From: Typha latifolia
Taxonomy: Eukaryota; Streptophyta; Magnoliopsida; Poales; Typhaceae
NCBI GenBank assembly: GCA_019914945.1
Contig: CM034108.1
Location: 7,078,001 to 7,142,000, forward strand
DNA: 64,000 bases
Reading direction: 5' to 3'
The translations under genes were made by a program, and so were the position numbers. Of the stretch, positions 43,976-57,730 are shown piece after piece (positions within the stretch are counted from its first letter, which is position 1; each line of letters opens with the position of its first letter). The notes under the pieces were generated by a model. That model had not been told where the DNA came from and made no database searches. It was given only the letters and a program-made list of their open reading frames with translations.

Positions 43976-45918
43976 ATGGTGAATGAGGAGGAAGAGATCT
44001 CCCCAATAGAGGAGGGGGAGACAGCTGCGGGAACTTCCACCCGCGGAACTGCCCGACCAAATCTAAATACCGAAGAGCCTAGCATTCAAGCTATGATTGG
44101 GTCTCTTTCCAAGCAAATGGCCATCAATAACTAGATGATGATGGAGATAATGCAGGAAATACGAGCAATAAGAGAAGCCATGGTGAACGGGAATGCACCA
44201 ACGACCCCACGATGCGAGTCCACCCCCACGAACCTGCCGCCACCGATTTAGAATTTGCACTAGCAAGAACCTCTACTACCACCACCCTATGGGCGGAGAC
44301 AAGCAAGGATGGTTCCACCAGGTCAAGTTGCGGGTGAGCCTATCCGACAAGCAAACCAAAATAGTGATCATCTTGGAGATCTAGACCCTTGGGTGGGCCA
44401 ATACGAACCGGAACCGCGTTGAGTTAACCAAAACTGAAGGAGGGAGCATTAACTATTCATGCTGCATCCTCCTCCAGTTAGACAAGGATTTGGATATGAT
44501 CCAGATCGAGACAACGGTATCCGTGGGCAAACCGTACATCTCAAAATTCTGAAGTTCAAAGGTGGTGACCCAATCGATTGGTTCTATAGGCCGAAACAAT
44601 TCTTCGCGTACCAAGGTACAGCAGAAGAAAATAAGGTGACGCTTGCGAGCTTCCACCTTGAAGATGCGGCACTTCATTGATTTCGGGCAGCCAATGCCCA
44701 TAATACGATTGAAAGTTGGGTTGATTTCTGCACCGATATCACGCGGCAATTTAGAGCGTCGAGATATGAAGACTTCGATGCTCTCCTCTCAAAGATGGTG
44801 CAAAGGACCATGATTGGGGCATACCAAGAAGAATTTGAGAGGATAAGTAGCTGATGCCAACATCCATGGACGGATTAACAATTTCGCAACATCTTCATCT
44901 CCAGGCTGCGGGGAGATATACAAGCCGACGTGAGAGCTTTAAGGCCTAGAACCTTAAAGGAGACCTTCGAAGATGTAATACTCATGGAAAACAAACATCG
45001 AGCCATGAAGATACACTTCAAATAGAACTGGACGAGATAAGAAAGCCGCAATCTGGTTCAGCCTACCACAGCAGCAAGAAATGTTGCCGGCGTACCAAGA
45101 GCCGCTGCTGCAATGGTGCCTCCTCGAGCACCCTTGAAGGCCTATGCTATTGCTGTGACGATAAGTTTGTACCCGGACATTGCTATGTTAAACCGATGGA
45201 ATTGGTGATGCTAATAGACAGGTTGGAGGAGGCTGAGGATGAGATTGCAGCTGAAGATGAGGGTGTGGCTCGACAGCAAGGAGTAGCTGAGGAGCAACCC
45301 GTGAAGGACATGATGGCCGAAATCTCCCTCCACGCCTATTCTCGGACAACCGTGCCAAAAACTTTATGGGTGAATGGTGTAGTCAAGAAAACCACAGCAA
45401 GAATCTTAATCAACACCGGGTCCACCCACTTCATTGACAAAAGGCTTCTTAGAAAGATTAGGCTCGAGTCAGAACCCACGGACGGGTTCGATGTGACGAT
45501 TGGAGATGGCACCACCTTGCGAGGAGATTTTATTTGTGGAGGTGTGGAGTTGATGGTGCAAAACCAAAATTTCACATTGGATCTTTATCCGTTGGCCTTG
45601 CGAGGTGTCGACATTGTCTTGGGGACTCAATGGCTTCAAAGCTTGGGGCCCGTAATATTTGATTTTACAAACCTCACACTTACATTTTTAAGGAATGGTC
45701 GAAGAATGCTGCTGGATGGAAATCAACCACGGCAAGGGCCCACATTGCAACCGCTGTTGGGACTTACATGTGTAGGGGATCGAGCTCTACTCTTGCAAAT
45801 GGCTATTGCTGAACCAGAACATCCACCATCAAGTGAAATACCCGCTGACATGAAGGAGCTGCTGCAAGAACCCCCTCTATATAGAGGTAGGTTACAACGA
45901 GTCCTACTAGGACTTTAG
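43976..45918 (+). pseudogene. Ty3/gypsy gag-protease remnant
   Basis: Capsid and aspartic-protease part of an LTR retrotransposon. Gag opens at 43976 (MVNEEEEISP) and is broken by stops. The capsid core (LKILKFKGGDPIDWFYRPKQ, 44550-44610; then FRASRYEDFDALLSK) is recognisable. The protease frame 45196-45918 is open, with ARILINTGSTHFID at about 45400-45440 and VLGTQWLQSLGP near 45620. The active-site triplet is NTG instead of D(S/T)G, so the protease is presumably dead. Coding stops just before the expected reverse transcriptase, which is missing. Confidence 0.85.
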
Positions 45919-46348
45919 GGCTGACACGACTCGAATTAGGATTTGCCTTAAAAGCTTATATGACTTAATTGGACTTGCATTAAAGGCTTACTTGACTTAA
46001 CTAAACTTGCTTTAATGTAACGCCCCGCCCGGCGTGGGCACGTGCACGCCCACGTGCCCACACGGCACGCGCAGCGCACACAACAAGTTTGGTGGGGCCC
46101 ACCATACACAGATGCACTCCTATGCCAATATAATCATGATATCATCAAATAAAACTTACTAACATATTCATGCTCACATAATCCATCACCAAATAAATCA
46201 TGTTATTAACCAAATAAATATGTTAAACATATGAATATCCAAGTCCATAATAATATACACTAGACTACTAAATAATCTGACAGGGCCCACATAGGCCATA
46301 ACAAACCATCAAGATATAATTAAAATAACTGATACATGAGTACACTAT

Positions 46349-48786
46349 TGTAACAACCCAAAATTTTAAAACATAAATAAATAAAATAAATAGAAATATA
46401 CAGCTTAGATAATGAGGAATTTTATTTTATCTTTTATATTTTAGGATTTTTATTAAATTAAATTAAATTTTTAGATATTAGAATCCTTATTCTAATAGGA
46501 CTCTTATTATATTTTTGCAACTATAAAAGGGGACTAGAAGAAAACCCTAGAGGGATTTATTTAAGAGAGAAATTAGGTGATACTATAGAAAACAAGTGAG
46601 ACAAAAAGATTATTCTTGAGAGATTTATTAAAAAAAAGAATAGAAAAAAATGGAAAAAAAATTTTATCCTACCAAAGAAAAGAAAATGAAACAGAAGACA
46701 ATCATAGAGCGCTTTGGAATTTGTGTAAAAAAATGAAAAAGAAGACAATCATAGAGCGCTTTGGAATTTGTGTAAATTACGATTAGGATGTGAAAATCAA
46801 ATTATTTTGGATTGAGCGATCAAGGCAAGTTCCCACTCATATTTTCTTAAATTTTTATTATATAAAAATAGAATTGATGAATTGTAAATATCTCTTTATG
46901 TTTATTTTTATCTTATTTAATTTTATAAGATAAGAAACTTTACAATATGATGATGTCAATTATGTGGGAAGTTAAGAAATTCGTTGTTTTAAAGATTTTC
47001 AATAAAGAATTAGAAATGTTAAGATTTTGTATTTTATGAAAAATTCATATTTATCATTCTTTGAAAAAAAGGGATTTTATTGTTTATTATTTTTCAGATT
47101 TCAAAGTATTTATTTTTATTGCAGAAAATAAGAAATAAATTAGGAATATTTCAATTTAAATGAATTTTAGATTTTTGAAAATAATTAATATCTATTTCTA
47201 TTGCAGAAAATAAGATATAAATTAGGAATATTTAAATTTATATAGATTTTGAATTCCTGAAAATAATTAATATTATTTTATTTCTAGAAAATAAGATATA
47301 AACTGAAATTACTTTGATTTAAAGGAATTTTGGATTTGTAAAAAAATATTTATTTTTATATTTTATTTTCAGAAAATAACAGAGGAAATTTTTATGCTAA
47401 TATATTTTATTTTCTATAAATAAAGTATAAGAGATCTTTAATTTTTTTTTTGAGAATATGATTAAAAATAAATATTATTTTTGACGTGAAATTTTGCAAG
47501 ATTAAATATTAGATTATTATTTATTTGTGTTTTCTAACTTATTAAGAATGATTTATATTATATATATATTAGAGGAAATAGTAGTATTTGAATTTATGGA
47601 TTATTCGTTATTATACTGTATTTGAAGATTTGACAATTTTGGTGATTGAGGAATTTAATACTTGAGATTCAGAATGAATAAGTATAGTTAAATATTGATA
47701 AAAGTGAGATCTGGAACCCAATTTGTTTTCAAGAAAATAAGTTCAGGGAAAAGATTCTTGGAATGTAATGTTGCCACCTGCTACCAAGTGACTCTAGCGG
47801 GATTAGGAAAAAGATTCTTAAATTTTTATCCTTAATTTTTCTCAACGGCTAATGGAAAAGTCAGTAGGGCACTATATAGTACCTTCTGTGACCCTAGACG
47901 GATTGACTATCTAGAAAACTCCTATGCGCCATCCCAATGGTGATTAGTGGCTACGGGTCGCATTAATGGGACAATATGACATTTTATCAATTTTGGGGGT
48001 TTCCATGATAGTACACTTTTGATAGAGATCGATTGTTTTTATATTGATTTATTCAAATTGAGATATTATGAATGATTTATTATTCGATTTCCATGATAAT
48101 ACACTTTTGGTAGAGATCGGCTGCTTTTATATTGATTTATTCAAATTGAGATATTATGAATGATTTATGATTTGATTTTCATTATAGTACATTTTCAATA
48201 GAGATTGATTTATTTTATATTAATTTATTTAAATTGAGATATTATAAATGATTTATAATTTGATTTCTATGATAATACACTTTAGTGGAGATTTGTTTTA
48301 TACTAATTTATTCAGATTGCGTTAATATAAATGATTTATGATTTGATTTCCATGAAAATACACTTTTAGCGAAGATTGATTCGTTTTATATTGATTTATT
48401 CAAAATGAGTTAATATGAATAATTTATGACTCTAATTTAGTATATATGGATTTTGAAATTCAATATAAGAAATAAGAAAATTATTTATTTTTCAAGACGG
48501 CTTATATATGTTATTATGATTCTTTTTCTGCTACTATATGTATCACATGTTGATCTTTGTCATTAGACATATTATTAGTAGAGTAGGTTACTTGCTGGGC
48601 GTCTAGCTCATAAGGACTTATTATTTTGCAGGAATTTAAGAAGCCGCTTAGTGAGGACTCTGAAGATTGAGTATCGCTTTCGCTGTGTCAATCTATGTTA
48701 GGATTTGATTACTATTTGGGCTTTCGTGTTTTCTCCAGGCTTTATCCTAGAGATTCACGGCTATCATGTTCCCGGATTGGGGCGTG
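46349..48786 (+). repeat. 5' LTR of the non-coding gypsy element
   Basis: Aligns with 50641-51502 over the first ~890 bp, including a TATAAAAGGGG promoter-like box at 46522-46532 (its 3' counterpart is at 50801). It carries a 47-bp tandem duplication (46694-46787) absent from the 3' LTR and the 88-bp array at 48003-48430. Confidence 0.75.
48003..48430 (+). repeat. Minisatellite, five units of about 88 bp, inside the 5' LTR
   Basis: Units begin CCATGATA(G/A)TACAC at about 48003, 48091, 48179, 48267 and 48350, each with TTTATTCAAATTGAGATATTA-like cores. The 3' LTR lacks the array because of its deletion. Confidence 0.85.
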
Positions 48787-50640
48787 TGATATTAGAGCCT
48801 AGATTTTTTTATCTATCTTGTAGATTCATTGCAGAGATTCAGTATTCAGAGTCCTTTAGATTAATTTATCAAAATTTTATGACAAATATTTTCTTATAAA
48901 ATTATTTAAGTCAGAAAGTTAGATCAATATAGTATGTGATTATCAAAGTAGCTAGCAGAAGCGTGGAAAATAGATTTATTTCTGATATTGTCAGAAAATA
49001 GTTGAATTGCTTATGATGATGATGACATGGATACACGAATTATTATAATTTAGCAGCTTTAATTTAGATTTATTATGGAGATAAATACAAATTAGATGAC
49101 TATTTGGATTTGGTGTTATAGTATTCAATTAAAAATCTAGTCACTTCTAGAAAGGGATCGAGATTTGATTTTTTATGTTTGAAAATAATTAAAATTATTT
49201 TTAGATTATTACTTCATAAATTCATCTAATGGAATTATATTTGAAGATTTGAATCTTATATTTTGGATTGAACAAATAAATGAGATTTGACTATGATAGT
49301 TTGGAGATACTTGAACTTATGTTTGGATTATTATATTTTAGAATTTTATCTATAAAATGATTTGACACATTGGGATTATAGAATAAGAAAATTATAGAAA
49401 TTGCGAAGAATCATACTTAAATGAGAATATTATATAGATAAAAATTTCTAATATTAAGATTGTATCATGATTTTGAGATTGAGTATTGATTAAAAAAATT
49501 AATAATGTGAATGTGCAAAAGAAAGTGATTATATTTATCCTTTTGGTTTAGTATGATTTTGACAATTCTTATGTAGACTTGATCGATAAGAATATTTAGA
49601 GAAATTAGATAATAGCATAATTCGATATCCTTAAAGGTATTTTATAGTGAAAAATTTTTAGATGATTTAATTTTTATTTTGGAAAGATGAATTATATTGG
49701 TCATACAATATCAATGATTTGGAGGCAAAAGATGAATTATATTATTGATGTAATATCAATGATTTGAAAGAAGCACATGTAAGATTTTATTTAGCCTATA
49801 TTGATTACTTGATAAAGTATATTATTACTCATTTGGATGTTGATGTGAATTTTGGTGAAAACAAAATAATCGGATAATTTTCTATGATAGATGAGTCATT
49901 AGAATTTTGATTTATAAATATAATGTCAAAATGATAAGATATTTTAGTTGAAATTTGTTTAGCTTAGTTTGTGGATGACTAAAACTTGGAAGAGAATATT
50001 AAGTTTATTTATTGATGACTAAAACAAGGATTTATGTTTATATATCAATCATGATACACGGAAAGAGATAGTATTGATATTATTATTAGTAGATCTAAAA
50101 TTTTCTATTCTCTATATACCTTTGATAAATTATATAGGTGATCAATTATGATTTGAATGCTGAAAATTATACGAGAAATTTCTAGAGGAACTGAATTAGC
50201 AAGTTATATATTCGATGATAGTATCTTTTGAAATTATTGGATTATGATCATAACAATTTAAATTTCATGAAATCGTATAGAAGCTCTATGTTAATTAGTT
50301 GATCAACTTTTGACCTTTGTATTGATTAAAGAAAATTTTGAGTGAGCAATAGAAAAAAAAAGGATTCTAACTTATAAAATAAATATAAAATTGTAAGTTT
50401 CATCGGAAGATAAAGATAAAAGCCCTTTAGATCCATCATCTAGATATTTAGTTAAATGAAAGTAACGAGTTATATGAAGATTATTTGACATGTTCAAAAA
50501 TTTTAAATATTTGATAGAAATTTGATATAGTTATTAGAATGTCCGAACTAGGCATCGATACTATTGAAATTGATTGATCATGATTATATGTTAAAGTTCT
50601 AAGTTTCCAGGACGAAACTTGTTTTAAGGAGGTAGAAGAA

Positions 50641-51502
50641 TGTAACAACCGAGAATTTTAAAATATAAATAAATAAAATAAAAATTTTATTTTATCTTTT
50701 GAATTTTAGGATTTTTATTAAATTAAATTAAATTTTTAGATACATCTTTAAGATATTATAATTCTTATTCTAATAGGACTCTTATTATATTTTTTTCAAC
50801 TATAAAAGGGGGGCCTAGAAGAAAACCCTAAAGAGATTTTTTTAGGAGAGAAATTAGGCGGTACTGTAGAAAAAAAGAGAGAAAAAGAGATTATTCTTAA
50901 GAGAGATTAGAGAAAAAAAATAGAAAATAGATAGAAAAATATTTTATCATACTAAAGAGAAGAAAAATGAAAGAGAAGACAATCACGGAGCACTTTGGAA
51001 TTCGTGCATATTACGATTAGGACGCGAAAATCAAATTATTTTAGATTGAGCGATCAAGGCAAATTCCCGCTCATATTTTCTTAATTTTTACTATATAAAA
51101 ATAGAATTAATTAATTATAAATATATTTTTATATTTATTCTTATCCTGTTTAATTTTATAAGATAAGAAACTTTACAATATGATAATGTCAATTATGCGA
51201 GAAGTTAAGAAATTCGTTGTTTTAAGAATTTTCAATAAAGAATTAGAAATGTTAAAATTTTATATTTTATAGAAAATTCATATTTATCATTCTTAGAAAA
51301 AAGGGATTTTATTGTTTATTATTTTTTAGATTTCAAAGTATTTATTTTTATTGCAGAAAATAAGAAATAAATTAGCAATATTTCAATTTAAATGAATTTT
51401 AGATTTCTGAAAATAATTAATATCTATTTCTATTGCAGAAAATAAAATATAAATTAAGAATATTTTAATTTATATGGATTTCGAAGTTCAATATAAGGAA
51501 CA
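50641..51502 (+). repeat. 3' LTR of the non-coding gypsy element, internally deleted
   Basis: Matches the 5' LTR from its start to about 47255 (position 51480), then jumps to sequence matching 48451 (GAA.TTCAATATAAG) and stops where copy D resumes. Confidence 0.7.
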
Positions 51503-53405
51503 TGAATGAGTATATGAATGTATCCTCAATAATATATAAATGAAATGTAAATATTATGTCATAACTAATCAAAGTATATAATTCTCAACAACATATAAAT
51601 AAATCTTAATGTCATACCATTATTATAACTCTCTCTCAAATATGACACATATGATGCATGTCGACCATGATCATGCTATGATATCAAATGCAATCACATA
51701 TGATGTATATTAGATATATCAAATAATAATGAAAATCATATGCATTTTCTCAACATTTTTATCATCAATGTTATCTCTAAATGTCATCATCGTACTAGAC
51801 CACTATGCATAGTCAACACTCGATACCCGATCTCTGCATCATGCTCAAAGATCCATCCAAACCGAGCATACTCTGTCATCCTTAAGGAGTATCTCAAATA
51901 GAACCATACTCTATCATCCGCTAAGGGTATCAATATCCATCCAAACCGAGCACCCTTCTAGCTAATAGAAATACGTGAGGATAACTCGTCACAAATGCCC
52001 TAGCAAATGACACGTGTCCAAATGTCTACTGTGCATGCAGACTAACGACCTCGGACGTAAGGCCACAGGATCGCGACTGTATCAAGCAATCAATTATCCA
52101 TCAAGCACGTCCTAACCCTCGCTTCCACTTGGGTATCTCATGATTTCTATCAACTATCCTATTAATTAGATTTCATACTTTCTTTTTAAATAACAAATTA
52201 TATGCATTTTATCCAGTACTATAACAAGTTATGTATATCAAGAATTTAGGTGGATGAGGAGTAAAAAGAGGTATAATGTGATGCAATCTCGAATCATACA
52301 TCTATCACATGCATACTTATGCTAGTCTATCAAATACATACTCATGCTAAAGATCATCTCGGTATAATATCATAACAATATAATCATCTCGAATCATTTC
52401 TATATATCACCAGTATACTCATATCCCAGATCAATCTAATCAAATGAATAATAAAATATACTCAACTATAATCATATCTAGATAAGATTATATAATCATG
52501 CTAGAGGCCAAAACATGCATATACATAATAATATAATATATCATAATTTGATAAAAGTATATACGAGATAAGACTATTTACTTCAGATCAAAAGACAAAC
52601 TACGTAGTCCTCACATCCGTTAATCAACCGTTATTCATCGCTATCAAAGTCCACGGGGTCTCAAATAAGGAGTTCAAGATCTGAAAATATTTATGTAACA
52701 TGTAATTAATTGTTTATCTAATTGAAATCCGTTCATTTAAAATATGATGATTTATTAGGTTTAAAAATTTCTACTTATCTTTATAAATAGTCAGATTTAT
52801 AATTATAAATATAAATATAAATATAGGTAAAAAACCTAATTATAATTAAGTTGTGGTTCTCACTCTATCTTGAGTAATTAGGGACTATGTAGTCTTTACT
52901 TTAAAAAATAATAAATAAATAACCCTAGTATTTTAATTGTCACAAAAGAATAATATATAATAAATTATTAGAATTACTTAAAATGTATATCATAAGGATA
53001 TTAGAATATAAATCTAATAATTATAAATTACAAATCTATCTATTAATCCAATGAAAATATAAATAAATAAATAAATATAACTATTTCCTATATCTATGTG
53101 TAATAGTTTATAACCTAATTAATTATTAATTATACTAATTATGATTAATAATAATCATATTGAAGAATATATATCTTTATTAAAATAATTAATATCTAAA
53201 TAATCTATTAGCATTAATTAAGAACGAAATACCTAAATAAATCACATATATAAAAATAAAACAAAATAAAAAGATAATACTTTCACCAGGCCGAGCCTAC
53301 CGCTGCTATAGAAAGAGATGGAGAAGAAAATGAGGAAGAAGAAGAACGAAAGAAGGAAAAAGAAGAAGAAGAGAAAAGAGAGAGGAGGGGAAGGAGGAGA
53401 GCCGG

Positions 53406-54393
53406 TGTAACGCCCCCGCCCGGCACGGGCACGTGCACGCCCACACGTCCACATGGCACGCACACGATAGGTCGAATGGGGCCTTCACGCACAGATACAC
53501 TCATGAGCACATATAATCATGACATTATTAAATAAAACTTGCTAATATATCCATGCTTACATAATCCTCACTAAATAAATTATATTATCAATTAGATAAA
53601 TTTGTAACATATCCATATCTATATCGACAACAATCATACTAGACAGCTACATAATCTAGTAGGACCGATAGAGTTTACGATAAACCATCAAGATACAACT
53701 TATAATCATTTTACACACGAGTATAATATAATTCAACCTGTATTATACAAAATATCATCTAATACAATTGAGTACAAATATCAAATAATTATACAACTTA
53801 ATTTCTATATAAACTATCATCTATGCCGTCTCGCATTTATAGCTCACCTCATCATCGCTCTCCTTAGGATATCTCAAGTCGTTACCACGTACCCTAATAT
53901 CTTGGGGGTTAAGAAAAAATATAAAGAGAGTCATGAGCTAAAGGCTCAGTGAACTCTGAATCAGTGATGTTAAACAGAAAATAAATCATGTACTGGATAA
54001 TATGAATTAGAAAGAAGCATGATGCATGTATTAGCATGTATATATGTATCATCAATAAATATAAATAAAATCAATTCTTATTAATGAGCATATTATATCC
54101 TCAACCAAAAATATATCTCATGATGAAATTACAATATAACATCACCGAATATAACAACATATGATGTATAGCAATCATGATCTAATAATACTAGTCACAT
54201 CAATGATAATGCATGATGCATGCCAACCATTAGATAATCGTATATATTAGAGCCAGATATAATCCACATATCTCTCACTATCACAATTATCCGTCTCAAC
54301 TATAAATGAATATCATCTACCATGCTGGACTATGGTACCCAGCCCCAAACTCGATACACATCATGCCACAAGTTTAGAGCATACTCTGTTATA
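53406..54393 (-). mobile_element. LTR copy C, partial, minus orientation
   Basis: Begins TGTAACGCCCCCGCCCGGCACGGG and follows copy B (54543 onward) for about 1 kb, up to GAGCATACTCTG, then diverges. It abuts the purine-rich region of copy D, consistent with insertion into D or recombination. Confidence 0.65.
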
Positions 54394-54542
54394 GTACTAG
54401 ATAAAATGTATATAATTTATCATTTAGTAGAAAAGCATAAAATCTGATTAATAGAAAAGTTGATTAAAACAGCATAAAGGTAGCCGAATAGGTGCCTAAA
54501 GTGATGATTATGGTTGTGATATGCGATATCTCATGGCCCATG

Positions 54543-57500
54543 TGTAACGCCCCCGCCCGGCACGGCCACGTGCACGCCCATGCGCCTACACGGTATGCGC
54601 GGTGCACATGACAGGACGAAGGGGGCCCGTCACGCACAGATAGTCCTATGCACATATAATCATGACATTATCAAATAAAACCTGCTAACCTATTCATAAT
54701 CACATAATCCATCACCAAATAAATTATACTATTAACCAAATAAACATGTTAACATAAGAATATCCAAGTCCACAATAATATACACTAAACCACTACATAA
54801 TCTGATAGAACCCACACAGGCCACAACAAACCATCAAGATACAACTAAAATAACTAATACAAGAGTACACTATGATTCAACATGTATTATATAAATCATC
54901 GTCTAATACAAAAGAGAACAAATATCAAATACTCGTACAACTCAATTTCTATATAAACTATCATTTATATCATCTTACATCTATAGCTTACCTCATCATC
55001 GCTCTAAAATATTTTCTAAAAATTTTTCAAGTCACTATCACGTACTACATATATGAGAGGGATAGAAAATAAATAAAAAGAAAGTCATGAGAAAAAGGCT
55101 CAGTGAATAGACCTTACCCCGAATCAGTAATGTCAAACAGAGAGTAAATCATGTACTAGATAATATGAATCAGAAAGAGCATTATATCATGAATAAATAT
55201 ATATGAATGTATCCTCAATAATACATAAATAAAAAGTAGATAACATGTCATAACTGATAAATTGTATAATCATCGACAATGAATAAACAAATCTCTATAT
55301 CATACTATCATCATAACTCTCTCTCAAATATGACACATGATGCATTCCAACCATGACGATGCTATGATATCAAATGCAATCATATATGATGTATATTGAC
55401 TACTCGATAATCAGGTAATCCAATGATTATGAAATCATATGCATTTCTTAGCATCTTAGTCATCAATGTCCATTCTATATGTCATCATCATACTAGACCA
55501 CTGTGCACAGTCAACACACCTGATACTCGGTCTCAACATCATGCCTAAAGGCTCAGAGCATACTCTACCATCCGCAAAGAGTATCTCAAATATAACCATA
55601 CCCTGCCATCTGCTAAGGGTATTAACATCCATCAAGACCGGGCACCCTTCTAGCTGATAGAAATCTCGTGAGTATAACTCGCCACATATGCCCTAGCGAA
55701 TGGTATGTGTCCGAATGTCTGCTGCGCACATAGACTAACGACCTCGAACTTAAGGCCACAGGATCGCGACTATGTCGAGCAATCAATCATCCACCAAGCG
55801 CGTCCTAACCCTCGCGCTCACTCGGGTATCTTCACGCTTTCTATCAACTATCCTATCAATCACATTTAATATTTTACTTCTAAATGACAGATCATATGCA
55901 TATATCTAGTACGATAACAAATCAATACATAACAGGAATTTAGGTGAAATAGGAATCAAGAGAAAAATGATGCAATGTAGTCTCCAACCATGTAGTCAAC
56001 ACATCTATACTCATGCTAATCTATTATATGCATACTAATGATATAGATCAATTGGACATAATATTATAACAGTATAATCATCTCTCATCATCTCTATTTA
56101 TCATCATTATACTTATATTCAAGATCAGCCTAATTAGATGCATGATAAAAATATGCTCGACTGTAATCATCTCTAGATAAAGTCATATAATCATACTAGA
56201 GGCCAAAATATGCATGTACATAATATATAATATAACCTAATTTGAGAAAGGCGTTTAGGAGATAAGACTACTTACAGTCTAATCAAAAGACACGAACCAC
56301 GCATCTCTCATGTCCGTCAGTCCAACATCAACTCATCGTCAGGGTCCACAAGGTCTCACATAAGGGGGTTCGGATCTGAAAATGTTTAAGTAATATAAAT
56401 TTAGTTATTTATCCAATTGGGATCCGTTTGTGTAACATATGATAATTTTATAAGTTTAAAATATTTTCTTTTGTTTTTATTAAATAATTTAATCTATATC
56501 ATATATCTAATTATAATAATATTAATATGTTATTATTCTAATTGTAGATTTATTTATAAAACCATAGTTTGCTAATTATATATTAAGTATATAATAGTCA
56601 ATCTCTTTTGATAAAAAAAATGTAAAAGAGCTACATGTACAATGATATAATTTAAAAATACAACCACCTATATTATATAATATTATATAATTATACTTTA
56701 ATTATTTTGTCACTACTACCCTTACTAAACAAATTAAGAGTTGCATATAAAATAATCTACTTAATCATGCAATATAAACATTAAGTAAGCCTACTATTAT
56801 ATTACATGCATAATAATGTATAATAAGTTGTATATATATATATATATATACCTAATTATAAAGACATAGATTAATCTAACAAAAATATATGAAGTTAAAA
56901 ATATATTTATGTACAAATATTTATAATTATAATTAACTAAAATTTCTCTAATTACACTTATCTAATAACCATGTTACTAAATATATCTATTCTTGATAAA
57001 TTAAACTAAAAATTTAATTTAGATTAACTAAATAACATAATTAATTTAGACTTGTTTTATTGCGAGAGAAGGTAAAACGAAGAGAGGAAGAAGAAGAAGA
57101 AGGGAAAGAGAGCTTGAAGAGGTGATTGAGAGAGAGAGAGGAGGGTAAGAGAGAGAGAATGAGAGAGCTAGAGCAAGAGCACTAAAGAGAGAGAAGGCGG
57201 TGAGGGGTGCGGCGACGACGACGACGACGACAGTAAGAAGCCGTCGGCGAGAAAGATAGAAAGAGAGAGGTGATTGAGAGAGAGAGGAGGGTAAGAGAGA
57301 GAATGAGAGAGTTAGAGAGAGCATTAAAGAGAAAGAAGGCGATGAGGGGTGTGGCGGCAACGACGGCGAGAAGGAGAGAAAGAGAAAGGTGCTAGAGAGA
57401 GAGAAAGAGAGAGGGGTAAGAGGGAGAGTGAGAGAACGTGCGAGTTAGAGAGAGAGAGCTATAGAGATAGAGAGGCGGTGGAGGGGGTTTGCGGTGGCAA

Positions 57501-57730
57501 CGGCAGTAGGCCGGCGTCGACTAGAGAGAGAGAAAGAAAATAAGAGAGAAAGAGAGACCGAAAGAGAGGGAGAGAGATTTAGAGGGAGAGAGAGAGGCGG
57601 TGGAGGGGGGTTGCAGCGGCGGTGGGCACGTGGCGCCTCACCACGCAAGCTGCTCAGGTAGCTTGCATGGGCACGAGGCCGACCACGTCGAGCCCAAATT
57701 AAAATTATTATTATTATTATTATTGTTACA
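54543..57730 (-). mobile_element. Solo LTR copy B, 3.19 kb, perfect 5-bp target duplication
   Basis: Termini TGTAACGCCC...TTATTGTTACA (read on +). The exact 5-bp repeat CCATG flanks both sides (54538-54542 and 57731-57735), the hallmark of an LTR integration reduced to a solo LTR. It has the same architecture as copy A in reverse: GC-rich end, minisatellite (about 55540-55660), AT-rich middle, purine-rich block (57060-57620) that is the complement of the CT-rich LTR leader. No coding sequence. Confidence 0.82.
57060..57640. repeat. Purine-rich (GA)n block inside solo LTR B
   Basis: Long GAGAGA runs with interspersed GGCGG(C/T)GACGACGAC, including a (GAC)n run at about 57215-57232. Several overlapping low-complexity ORFs arise here and are not genes. 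Confidence 0.85.

Larger units (their letters stand above)
46349..51502 (+). mobile_element. Non-coding Ty3/gypsy-type element with ~2.4-kb LTRs (LARD-like)
   Basis: 5' LTR 46349-48786 (starts TGTAACAACC), PBS-like TGATATTAGAGCC at 48787-48799 (11 of 13 match to the Met-tRNA PBS), polypurine tract AAGGAGGTAGAAGAA at 50626-50640, 3' LTR from 50641 (TGTAACAACC). The GGACGAAACTTGTTTTAAGGAGG context before the 3' LTR is typical of plant Tekay/Del-like chromoviruses. The 1.85-kb interior is AT-rich with no gag or pol. The 3' LTR is shortened to about 860 bp by an internal deletion. Confidence 0.75.
46016..53405 (-). mobile_element. LTR copy D (minus orientation), interrupted by a gypsy element
   Basis: Starts TGTAACGCCCCGCCCGGC at 46016 (the reverse of the family's GGGCGTTACA end) and parallels copy B. 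Parts: 46016-46348 and 51503-53405. The middle is replaced by the gypsy element at 46349-51502. About 320 bp present in copy B (roughly 54869-55188) are missing at the join, so this was not a clean insertion. The 5' end of the LTR is cut off by copy C at 53406. Confidence 0.65.

Noticed and set aside
53242..53510. Three overlapping minus-strand ORFs rich in Ser/Phe and Arg
   Set aside because: Arise from a GAA-rich block and the GC-rich terminus of LTR copies C and D.
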